A DNA stretch of 64,000 bases from Mesorhizobium sp. M7A.F.Ca.US.008.03.1.1 (GTDB lineage Bacteria; Pseudomonadota; Alphaproteobacteria; Rhizobiales; Rhizobiaceae), in assembly GCF_003997495.1 (NCBI RefSeq), contig NZ_RZRU01000002.1:124001-188000 (forward strand). The letters are read 5' to 3'. The notes under the pieces are model-generated. The model worked only from the letters and a program-made list of their open reading frames with translations, was not told where the DNA came from and searched no databases. Positions 8,447 through 15,022 of this stretch are shown piece after piece; the stretch's first letter is position 1; each line of letters opens with the position of its first letter. The position numbers were made by a program, and so were the translations under genes.

Positions 8447-9154
8447 ATGCGCCACCACCATGCCGTCATTCACTACCGTGCGCTCGATTTCTGGATGGCC
8501 CGTGCGGCCGTTCTCGTCATCATCTGCCTGCAGCTTCTGGTCATCAACAATCTCTCATTCGGGCCGCGCTGGCTGGCGCCCGCGCTGGAGGCCGCCCTGC
8601 TGCTGCCCTTGTCGGTGGCCACCGCCTGGACACAGGCCGCCACCCGGAAGGCGGTCGAGGACCACGAGTGGCATGCGATCGGCCAGTTTCGAGTCATGAT
8701 CCGCAGAACAGCGCTGACCATGACCGCCATCATCAGCATCATGAATTGCGGCTCGCTGGTCCTGTTGGTGCATGCCTTGCTGGAGGGCCATGCCGGCAAC
8801 AGCGGTACGACGCTGCTGATCGACGCACTCAACATCTGGGTCACCAATGTCATCGTCTTTGCCTTGTGGTTCTGGAGCACCGATCGCGGCGGCCCGCCGA
8901 CCTGCGGCCTCGTCAAGCTCGCACAGGCCGACTTCCTGTTCGCGCAGATGACGTTGAACGACCGTGAGCTTCGAGACTGGCTGCCCGGTTTCGTCGACTA
9001 TTTCTTCCTCGCCTTCACCAATGCGACGGCATTTTCGCCGACCGATACCTTGCCACTTTCCCAGCGCGCCAAGCTGCTGATGATGGCCGAGGCCATGATC
9101 TCGCTGCTGACCATCGCACTGGTCGCGGCACGCGCGGTCAACATCCTCGCTTGA
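8447..9154 (+). CDS. Uncharacterised multi-pass membrane protein
   Basis: Membrane protein of 235 residues with about five to six hydrophobic segments, beginning with a His-rich N-terminus (MRHHHAVIHYRALDFW). The C-terminal part, FFLAFTNATAFSPTDTLPLS followed by RAKLLMMAEAMISLLTIALV, resembles the pore-loop-like region seen in a family of rhizobial membrane proteins related to small ion-channel modules; that resemblance is from memory and is not a firm assignment. A perfect 10-bp-arm terminator follows 17 bases after the stop. Confidence 0.75.
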   Translation: MRHHHAVIHYRALDFWMARAAVLVIICLQLLVINNLSFGPRWLAPALEAALLLPLSVATAWTQAATRKAVEDHEWHAIGQFRVMIRRTALTMTAIISIMNCGSLVLLVHALLEGHAGNSGTTLLIDALNIWVTNVIVFALWFWSTDRGGPPTCGLVKLAQADFLFAQMTLNDRELRDWLPGFVDYFFLAFTNATAFSPTDTLPLSQRAKLLMMAEAMISLLTIALVAARAVNILA

Positions 9155-9170
9155 TCGGCCCGACACGCGA

Positions 9171-9208
9171 AAATAGCCCGCCCGGCGAACCGGAACGGGC
9201 TATTTGGG
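9171..9208. terminator. Bidirectional hairpin terminator
   Basis: AAATAGCCCG (9171-9180) and CGGGCTATTT (9196-9205) form a perfect 10-bp stem with T-runs on both strands. It serves the 8447 gene on the plus strand. On the minus strand it was probably also the terminator of the small gene now at 10090, before the IS element at 9244 separated the two (inference from the target-site duplication). Confidence 0.8.
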
Positions 9209-9243
9209 TTGTCTTCGATGGTTGGAATGCAGCGCCGGACTAG

Positions 9244-9260
9244 GACCAATCGACATTCAG
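9244..9260 (+). repeat. Left terminal inverted repeat of the IS
   Basis: GACCAATCGACATTCAG; 14 of 17 positions match the reverse complement of 10073-10089. It is preceded by the CTAG target copy at 9240-9243. Confidence 0.8.
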
Positions 9261-9318
9261 GGATTCCGTTTTGGCGCGATGCGTGATTCATAGGTGTCCG
9301 CGATTTGCGGAGACTTAG

Positions 9319-10076
9319 GATGGCGACGAAGCGGTATGAGTTGAGCGACGAGCAATGGCGGCGGATTTCGTCGCAGCTGTCGGGCAAGGTTGGTGACCCT
9401 GGCCGGACTGGCTCGGACAATCGGCTGTTCGTCAATGGTGTGTTATGGGTGCTTCGATCCGGTGCTCACTGGCACGATCTGCCAGAGCGCTACGGTAAGT
9501 GGAAGACGCTGCACAAGCGGTTCTCGCGCTGGTCCAAAGCCGGGGTATGGGACCGCGTCTTCGCGGATCTGACGAAGGATCGGGACAACCAATATTTGAT
9601 GCTGGACAGTACTCTGGTGCGCGCCCATCAACAGGCAGCGACCGGAAAAGGGGGGCCTCGGATCAGGCTCTGGGGCGCTCCCGAGGTGGACTAACCACCA
9701 AAATCCACATGCTTGCCGATACCTTCGGTCGTCCCCTCAGGTTCCTGCTTGCCGCCGGGCAGAGCCATGACATCTTGGCCGCGCCACTACTGCTCGAAGG
9801 CTGCACAGCCCAGGCCGTCCTTGCCGATAGGGCCTATGATCCAGCGCCCTGCGAAACCTCATCGACGAGATCGGGGCAAAGGCGGTCATTCCCTCGACCC
9901 GTTCCCGATCAGTCCCCATCCCGCATGATCCCATCATCTACAAATGTCGAAACCGCATCGAGCGCTGCTTCAACAAACTCAAGCACTTCAGGCGCTTCGC
10001 AACGCGCTATGACCGCAGGGCACGCCACTTCCCAAGCTTCATCCATCTCGCCGCAGCAATGATCTGGATGCGCTGA
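9319..10076 (+). pseudogene. IS5-family transposase, frameshifted
   Basis: DDE transposase read in three pieces. Piece one (MATKRYELSDEQWRRISSQL to QQAATGKGG) holds the N-terminal DUF4096 part and the first catalytic Asp (LMLDSTLVRAHQ). The shift at GAAAAGGGGGGCC (about 9645) may be the programmed frameshift known in IS427-type elements. Piece two (LGRSRGGLTTKIHMLADTFG to VLADRAYD) holds the second Asp. A further one-base loss near 9850 puts the end (IPHDPIIYKCRNRIERCFNK, with the catalytic Glu) in another frame, up to the TGA at 10074. The second shift is a real lesion, so this copy is probably inactive alone. Confidence 0.85.
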
Positions 10077-10089
10077 ATGTCGATTCAGC
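10073..10089 (-). repeat. Right terminal inverted repeat of the IS
   Basis: CTGAATGTCGATTCAGC, the inverted partner of 9244-9260; it overlaps the transposase stop codon and is followed by the CTAG target copy. Confidence 0.8.
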
Positions 10090-10404
10090 CTAGTGGCGCT
10101 TGCCCAGCCTGTAGCCGTTGCCGCCCAGCAGGTTGACGCCGAGCCCGCTCAGAACGCCACCGACGATATTGGTCTTGTTGCCGTTCAGAATGCCTGAGAC
10201 GACATTGCCGCTCAGGATGTTGTTGCCGCTGAGCACGTCGTTCAGCGCGGTGATCTTGCCAAGGTCGATGGACGGCGAAACATTGATCAGGCTGCCCGAA
10301 TTGCCTCCCCAGCCGCCCGAACCTCCGCACCCACAACCTGCCTCGGCGGCTCCAACGGATGATGCAACTGCAACAGCGGCGAAGATAACTGTGAACTTGT
10401 TCAT
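10090..10404 (-). CDS. Small secreted protein with Cys-Gly N-terminus and Asn-Gly-rich body
   Basis: Exported protein of 104 residues, function unknown. Residues 1-22 are a signal peptide (MNKFTVIFAAVAVASSVGAA). The mature N-terminus GCGCGGSGGWGG is followed by a repetitive Asn/Gly/Leu/Val body (LSGNNILSGNVVSGILNGNK and similar), which reads like short beta-rich repeats of a surface or matrix protein. Its TAG stop lies inside the CTAG target copy of the IS element, so the insertion left the protein intact but moved its terminator some 0.85 kb away. Confidence 0.75.
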   Translation of the reverse strand: MNKFTVIFAAVAVASSVGAAEAGCGCGGSGGWGGNSGSLINVSPSIDLGKITALNDVLSGNNILSGNVVSGILNGNKTNIVGGVLSGLGVNLLGGNGYRLGKRH

Positions 10405-10784
10405 GAAAGCTACTCCCGTTTGATGATGGAGATGGCTTCCGTCTTCTGTGGTCTACCTCTTGCTTAACAATATATGAACACTTTATCCGCTCAAGCCTTA
10501 ATCTAACTTCGGTGCATCAATCAAAAATTAATAATAATCATTATGCATAACCGATATGATTAACTGGCTTGCGGCGACGAGCGATCTCGAAAGACCAGTC
10601 AGTTCGAATCCCGGTCAGCAACGGCCGATCGGAAAATGCGGGAATGCCCGCCCCGGCGTGAGCAGAAACGGGCAGCGGTCGATCCTGGAAATGAGAGCCA
10701 CGCCGTGCCAGGTGGCGTTTCAGCGTGGCCTCGGGGCGGCTCTGTTGAAGGCCCCGGCAATGCGCCAGCAGACAACCCCAACAG
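10405..10784. other. Intergenic region, partly AT-rich
   Basis: No convincing gene. The first 150 bases (10430-10560) are markedly AT-rich with runs such as TTAATAATAATCATTATGCAT, the likely promoter zone of the 10090 gene. The remainder returns to high GC up to the last phage-like gene at 10785, and may hold the edge of the prophage piece; no attachment site was recognised. Confidence 0.5.
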
Positions 10785-11108
10785 CTACTCGTCCCGCGCA
10801 CGGCTGACTCTCCGCACCACGAACTCGAACAGGGCGTCCGAGATCCACATCGCGCAGACGCCGATCAGGAAGGCCGCGGCCAGCGTGGTGGTGTCGTCGG
10901 CGGGATCGGGCATCGGCAGGCCGGCGATCCTGGCGTAGGAGACCGCCGGCAGCGTCAGATAAGCTGCCGCAAGCGCGCCGCAGATCGGCGAGGCCACCAT
11001 TTCGCGCAGCTTGTAGCGATGCCGCGACAGCGCGCGCAGAACGCCGCCGGCGAGACCCGCCGCCACGACCGGTCCCTTGATGCCGAGCAGGTCGAAAAGA
11101 TCGTTCAT
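10785..11108 (-). CDS. Phage-associated membrane protein, holin-like
   Basis: Membrane protein of 107 residues with three hydrophobic stretches (VVAAGLAGGV, ICGALAAAYLTLPAVSY, LAAAFLIGVCAMWISDALF) and a basic tail. It sits last in the lysis cassette, so a holin or holin-helper role is plausible, but no family was recognised. Two adjacent ATG codons (11108 and 11111) are possible starts; the first overlaps the stop region of the lipoprotein gene, which suggests coupling. Confidence 0.65.
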   Translation of the reverse strand: MNDLFDLLGIKGPVVAAGLAGGVLRALSRHRYKLREMVASPICGALAAAYLTLPAVSYARIAGLPMPDPADDTTTLAAAFLIGVCAMWISDALFEFVVRRVSRARDE

Positions 11109-11293
11109 CATGGCCTCCAGCCGCAAAGCTTCTGGCCCTTTTCGTTGTGAGCCAGGATCGCCGCCACCGACGCGTCGGAAAGGGTCGCCGCCTCTGCCCT
11201 TGTCGGCCGGATGGGATGCCCGGCCGCGCAGAACGACCCGCCTGATGTGGTGCAGCCGGCCAGCATCAGCGAGAGCACTATGATCTTGACCAT
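11108..11293 (-). CDS. Small lipoprotein, o-spanin (Rz1)-like
   Basis: Protein of 61 residues with a lipoprotein signal: MVKIIVLSLMLAGC, lipobox LAGC with Cys14. The C-terminal part ILAHNEKGQKLCGWRP matches the pattern of small lysis-cassette proteins in many proteobacterial prophages. It starts 16 bases inside the preceding one-helix gene in another frame, the nested arrangement typical of Rz/Rz1 spanin pairs that fuse inner and outer membranes at lysis. Assignment is by context and lipobox, not by sequence identity. Confidence 0.7.
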   Translation of the reverse strand: MVKIIVLSLMLAGCTTSGGSFCAAGHPIRPTRAEAATLSDASVAAILAHNEKGQKLCGWRP

Positions 11294-11511
11294 CTGGTGA
11301 GCCTCTCCCGGTTTTCATCCGGCGCCCGGCCGGCGACGGCGTCATCGATCTTCTGGGCTTCGGTGCGTGCCGCGGCGTCGGCGGCATCCTGCCTGGCCTT
11401 CTGGCTGGCCTTGCCCTTGGCATAAGCTGTCCAGACACCGGCAAGCGCGGCGCCCGTTGCCAGAAGATACGGCCAGGCCTGGCCAAGCAGCGCGAGGGCG
11501 AGTGTTCCCAT
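11278..11511 (-). CDS. Single-helix membrane protein, i-spanin (Rz)-like
   Basis: Protein of 77 residues: an N-terminal membrane helix (WPYLLATGAALAGVWTAYAK) followed by a charged Ala/Lys/Glu/Gln-rich helix (KASQKARQDAADAAARTEAQ) that could form a coiled coil. This topology is that of Rz-type inner-membrane spanins. The start at 11511 (MGTLALALL) is chosen because it directly precedes the membrane helix and follows the holin-like gene by one base. Its 3' end overlaps the lipoprotein gene. Confidence 0.65.
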   Translation of the reverse strand: MGTLALALLGQAWPYLLATGAALAGVWTAYAKGKASQKARQDAADAAARTEAQKIDDAVAGRAPDENRERLTRWSRS

Positions 11512-11512
11512 C

Positions 11513-11731
11513 TCATGTCTCCTTGGCCGGCGGCGCGACCATGCCGCGCGGCCCGTCACGCACCGCGTTGATGATGATCTTGGCAAGGGCAATGACGCCG
11601 CTGATCTGAAGCGCGGTGCGGTCGCTCACGCCGAGCAGCGTCCAGTCGAAGCCGGCGATCGCGCCGCCGCAGATGATGGCGATCAGCGTGTTGAGGAGAT
11701 TGTGCAGCGCATTGGTGTTGAACCATGTCAT
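11513..11731 (-). CDS. Two-helix membrane protein, holin-like
   Basis: Protein of 72 residues with two hydrophobic segments, LLNTLIAIICGGAIAGFDW and TALQISGVIALAKIIINAV, and a short basic cytoplasmic tail. Size, topology and position right after the endolysin gene fit a phage holin that controls endolysin release. The start at 11731 overlaps the endolysin stop by four bases. Confidence 0.65.
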   Translation of the reverse strand: MTWFNTNALHNLLNTLIAIICGGAIAGFDWTLLGVSDRTALQISGVIALAKIIINAVRDGPRGMVAPPAKET

Positions 11732-12438
11732 CGAAACAGGCTCCCGAAAAAATCGGCTACCTGATGCCGGTAGGCCGCGAGCGCTCCGGCCATGAGGACG
11801 AGGATGCCGGCCGCGGCAGCCGTCTTGCCGCCGGTCGCCTGCGGCACGGGCTGAACCGACGGCGCCCCATTGGCCGATGTTTCGACCCTGAGCGGCACCG
11901 GCGCGGTCACCGACACCGCGGGGCGCTGCGCCGACATCAGCAGGGCCTGAACCCGCACCGACCTGACCCGATCGGACCAGCCGCGCCCGAATGTTGCCCA
12001 TGTCGGCAACCGCTTGAGGAACGCCAGCCGCGCATCGCAAAGCGCATCGATGGTGACGCCGGCCGGCTTTGCCTTGGCCGCCGCGACGGTGACCGGTCCG
12101 ATCCGCCCGTCCTGGGCAACGCCGACGGCCGCCTGCAAATATTTGGCCGCCCGGCCAGGCCCGCTGTTGACGGCGAAATCGAACACCGCATGGTCGACGC
12201 CATCGGGCAATTCGGCGCCGAGCACAGCGTCCCAGTAGAAGCGGCGATAAACGGTGGCGACCTGCGCGTCGCTGATCGCAAGCAGATCCACCTTCGTCGC
12301 GTCGGCCTTCACATAGCGGCGGAAGCTGGCAAGCGTCACACCTTTCATGGTGGCGCCGCCGGGATCGGCCGGATTGTCCGACCACCCGCCTTCCGATTTG
12401 AGAACAAGCGCAAGCGCCCGTGCGAAGTTGCGGTCCAT
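11728..12438 (-). CDS. GH108-family endolysin with C-terminal membrane segment
   Basis: Peptidoglycan hydrolase of 236 residues. The N-terminal GH108 domain carries the hallmark SEGGWSDNPADPGGATMKGV at about residues 14-33, where the Glu in SEGG is the catalytic residue. A PG_binding_3-type region follows (DAVLGAELPDGVDHAVFDFA, NSGPGRAAKYLQ). The last 35 residues form a membrane helix (AAAAGILVLMAGALAAYRHQ), unusual for a simple endolysin. It leads the lysis cassette, and the region just upstream (12439-12684) separates it from the divergent plus-strand insert. Confidence 0.88.
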   Translation of the reverse strand: MDRNFARALALVLKSEGGWSDNPADPGGATMKGVTLASFRRYVKADATKVDLLAISDAQVATVYRRFYWDAVLGAELPDGVDHAVFDFAVNSGPGRAAKYLQAAVGVAQDGRIGPVTVAAAKAKPAGVTIDALCDARLAFLKRLPTWATFGRGWSDRVRSVRVQALLMSAQRPAVSVTAPVPLRVETSANGAPSVQPVPQATGGKTAAAAGILVLMAGALAAYRHQVADFFGSLFR

Positions 12439-12684
12439 GGTGGTGGCTCCTTTGAAGGTTGAGCTATGTTCGGGAGGGGCCGAATTTCACGGCCGAGGAA
12501 ATGCGAAGCGAGAACGCCATCGGCATCACTTGCCGCGCGGAGCGATGCTCATGCGGCTATCAAGGCAAGTCCGAAGCGGGAAGTGCTGAACTGGGCAAGC
12601 CGTGGATATGAGTCACGCACCTTGCCAGCAGTTGGGCCGGGGAGTTTACATTGGGCTGCTGATTCCAGCTTGCAAGGAACCGAG

Positions 12685-13377
12685 ATGTTCTTAGACGCCG
12701 TCCGAAACATTCGCGACCTTGGCTTTGAAATTCTCACCATCGGCAAGAGAACGGTAACGGTCCGAAACATCACCCTGTCTTTAAACGGCGTCTCCCGCCG
12801 CATGCGATATGTGATGGCCAGAGGCTACGAGGATCAGGACGCGGCTCTGGCTTCGCGCTTTCTGAACCGCCACGACAAGGTTCTTGAAGCTGGCAGCGCG
12901 ATCGGCTTCATGGCGCTGAACTGCATGATCGAGGCAAACCCGCGCCTGGAGGCATCCATGAGGGAGAATTTTCGCCTCAATGGGATCAGCCTGCCCGTTC
13001 TCAAGACCGTGGCTGTCGGTCCATCCGACGGCTCTATCAGTTTCGGTATCAGCCAGAATTTCTGGTCATCCAGCGCATTGCGTCGGGACAACGAAGCTGA
13101 ACGGCTCACCCTACCTATGCTCTCGATCCCGACAATCGTTTCAGAGCTTCCGTTCAAGCCAAATGTCTTGATCATGGATATCGAAGGTGCCGAAACAAGC
13201 ATTCCGCCGAACCATTTTGAGTTATTTGAAAAGCTGATTGTCGAGTTCCACCCCAAGTTGACGGGTCATGCCGAAGCGCTGGAGTTGGAGCGAAACATAA
13301 CCAAGCGTGACGGAGTTTGGTCGGGCTGGAGGAACAATCGCGTTTATAAAGACGTGATGATGGCCGATTCGGGGTGA
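12685..13377 (+). CDS. FkbM-type methyltransferase, possibly shortened
   Basis: Protein of 230 residues of the FkbM SAM-dependent methyltransferase family, often found with polysaccharide genes, where members methylate sugars. Family blocks are VLEAGSAIGFMAL (motif I, about residue 70), EANPRLEASMRENFRLNG, PNVLIMDIEGAE and the closing EFHPKL. Between GFMAL and EANP only a few residues remain, where family members usually have ten or more additional ones, so motif I to II looks shortened and activity is doubtful. The start follows AAGGAACCGAG. It is first of three co-directional genes. Confidence 0.78.
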   Translation: MFLDAVRNIRDLGFEILTIGKRTVTVRNITLSLNGVSRRMRYVMARGYEDQDAALASRFLNRHDKVLEAGSAIGFMALNCMIEANPRLEASMRENFRLNGISLPVLKTVAVGPSDGSISFGISQNFWSSSALRRDNEAERLTLPMLSIPTIVSELPFKPNVLIMDIEGAETSIPPNHFELFEKLIVEFHPKLTGHAEALELERNITKRDGVWSGWRNNRVYKDVMMADSG

Positions 13378-13384
13378 GACAGCC

Positions 13385-13822
13385 GTGAGACCAATTGCTT
13401 TCATTGCCATTGCCGTCGGACTTGGAGCGGCTATGACTATCGGCGTCCTAACATTCGGTACTCCTAAGGTTCCCAAAGCCGTGCCGAAGCCGGCAGAAAT
13501 AAAGGACATCAAAGGTCGACTTACGGTGCTCACCGCCAATTCGTTCAAAGTGGATGGCACTTCCATTGTTCTCTGTGGAGTTAGGCCATCAGGTAAGACA
13601 TCCGCGGAAAACGCAGCTCAGAGCGTCAAGCTTTCTTATGAAAATGCCTATGTGAAATGTAGGCCTGTCGGCGGCGGTACCCCATGCGATGGGAAGACGG
13701 TGGCGACCTTAGGTGCATCTACCGTAGCGCAATGCAAGATTGACGGGGCGCTTGACTTGGCAACGGCTCTGACAGACTCCGGCATTCTTTGCGGGACGAT
13801 CCCTAGCTACAAGTCGTGCTAG
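13385..13822 (+). CDS. Small exported protein, possibly thermonuclease-fold derived
   Basis: Protein of 145 residues with an N-terminal hydrophobic anchor or signal (FIAIAVGLGAAMTIGVLTF) and a 110-residue domain. The run VLTANSFKVDGTSIVLCGV recalls the OB-fold start of staphylococcal-nuclease-like domains (a strand, VDGxxIRLxGI), but the usual catalytic Asp/Arg residues are not evident. Five Cys (LCGV, VKCRP, TPCDG, AQCKI, ILCGT) plus a C-terminal Cys suggest disulfides. The start is GTG; it lies 8 bases after the methyltransferase and 3 before the polymerase-like gene. Confidence 0.6.
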   Translation: MRPIAFIAIAVGLGAAMTIGVLTFGTPKVPKAVPKPAEIKDIKGRLTVLTANSFKVDGTSIVLCGVRPSGKTSAENAAQSVKLSYENAYVKCRPVGGGTPCDGKTVATLGASTVAQCKIDGALDLATALTDSGILCGTIPSYKSC

Positions 13823-13825
13823 CGA

Positions 13826-15022
13826 ATGTCGCACTATTACGCCCAAACCCCACGCATTCCAATCGCCAAGCAGTCGACTTTTGCGGACAAACTGAAGACG
13901 ATTTACGTCGTTGTTGGCGTCATCGCCATGAGTCTGCAAAGCGTCTACCTGCCCCAATTCGGGATGGCCGCCTTTTGCTACCTCGGGCTTCTCATGCTGA
14001 TCCCGCTGCTAAATGCGCCGGTCAAGGCAAATGTTTTTTGGATCGTCGCTTTCCTACTAGTCGGGATGTGCGGGACCTTGGCCACAGCGGAAGATGGCGG
14101 AACCAAAGCAGTCCTAGGCACGATTGGTAGCAGCTTGGCTCTCATTCTCGTTCCAGCTTGCTTTGCCAAAGATACTCGCCCTTTGTTGATTGGTTTGCGA
14201 TGGGCGATCGCTGCGCACGCGCTTATGGTGCTGTTCCAGATCATCTATTTCGCGGCGTTCCGAACTTATTTTGACCCGTTGGCAAGTCTTGGCCTTGGTG
14301 ACCAAGCGGTCATGAGCAAGAAAGGACTCGAGCTTGCCGTCGGCAGAGTGCCGCGCTTTGCAGGCTTGTCGAATGAACCGGGCACACATTCGACCATGAT
14401 CGCGAGCCTGCTTGCCGGCGAGTATGCTCTTTCACGCAAGCTCTCCAAGGTCTCAATTTTAGGCATTCTTTCCGCGATCGCGACGATGTCGCTTGGCGGC
14501 ATGATGTTCGTCGCAATGTTCTGCGGAGTTGTTGGGCTCCACCAATTTTTCGCTGTTCGCAAATGGAGGCTACTTGTCGCCGCGATCGGCACGGCGCTGC
14601 TTTCGGTCATGATCTATTGGGCGTTGCTGAATCTTGAGACAAGATCACAACTCTATGTCGAGGGTACGCAGCACGATCAGATGATGGAATGGGCATTTTC
14701 CTACCAGCGGATAACGCTGTTTGGCCTAAGCGAAAGTCAGATACCGATATTCTTCACATTTGGCTATCTGGGTGTTGGTCTCGACTTCCTGCTCCGATAC
14801 GGCTTGTGGGCAGTTATAGGGGTTGCTGTGTATTTGTTGAGTTTGCCGCTCTTGGGCATTGGCCTGTCGATTGTGCTGTTGGCCACAAAATTGAAACTGA
14901 CATATCCTCTAGTTTTCGTCATCCTCGCAACGATCAACTTAGGCATGACGCAGAACCCTTACGCAAAGTTGCGAATTCATCCTAGGCTTCGAAATCTCCC
15001 GACCAGCCGATCGCCGAACTGA
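13826..15022 (+). CDS. O-antigen polymerase/ligase-like membrane protein (Wzy-like)
   Basis: Integral membrane protein of 398 residues with about ten hydrophobic segments and a central periplasmic loop. The stretch PRFAGLSNEPGTHSTMIASL is typical of the Wzy/WaaL group, which polymerise or ligate O-antigen or other polysaccharide units at the outer face of the inner membrane. Low sequence conservation in this group makes the call depend on topology and this motif. Its 3' end overlaps the tailspike gene by 41 bases in opposite direction, so the natural C-terminus may have been altered when the insert arrived. GC is lower than in the neighbours. Confidence 0.68.
   Translation: MSHYYAQTPRIPIAKQSTFADKLKTIYVVVGVIAMSLQSVYLPQFGMAAFCYLGLLMLIPLLNAPVKANVFWIVAFLLVGMCGTLATAEDGGTKAVLGTIGSSLALILVPACFAKDTRPLLIGLRWAIAAHALMVLFQIIYFAAFRTYFDPLASLGLGDQAVMSKKGLELAVGRVPRFAGLSNEPGTHSTMIASLLAGEYALSRKLSKVSILGILSAIATMSLGGMMFVAMFCGVVGLHQFFAVRKWRLLVAAIGTALLSVMIYWALLNLETRSQLYVEGTQHDQMMEWAFSYQRITLFGLSESQIPIFFTFGYLGVGLDFLLRYGLWAVIGVAVYLLSLPLLGIGLSIVLLATKLKLTYPLVFVILATINLGMTQNPYAKLRIHPRLRNLPTSRSPN

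Larger units (their letters stand above)
9244..10089 (+). mobile_element. IS5-family insertion sequence (IS427-like), 846 bp
   Basis: The element is bounded by imperfect 17-bp inverted repeats: left 9244-9260 and right 10073-10089, sharing the block AATCGACATTCAG. It is flanked by CTAG at 9240-9243 and 10090-10093, the 4-bp target duplication expected of the IS427 group. Length (846 bp) and a transposase split over two frames also fit that group. It lies between the terminator at 9.19 kb and the small secreted-protein gene at 10090, whose TAG stop lies within the right CTAG. Confidence 0.88.

Noticed and set aside
10600-10625. GTTCGAATCCCGGTCA, like a tRNA T-arm and possible phage attachment site
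   Set aside because: No matching acceptor or anticodon stem nearby and no second copy at the other prophage edge.
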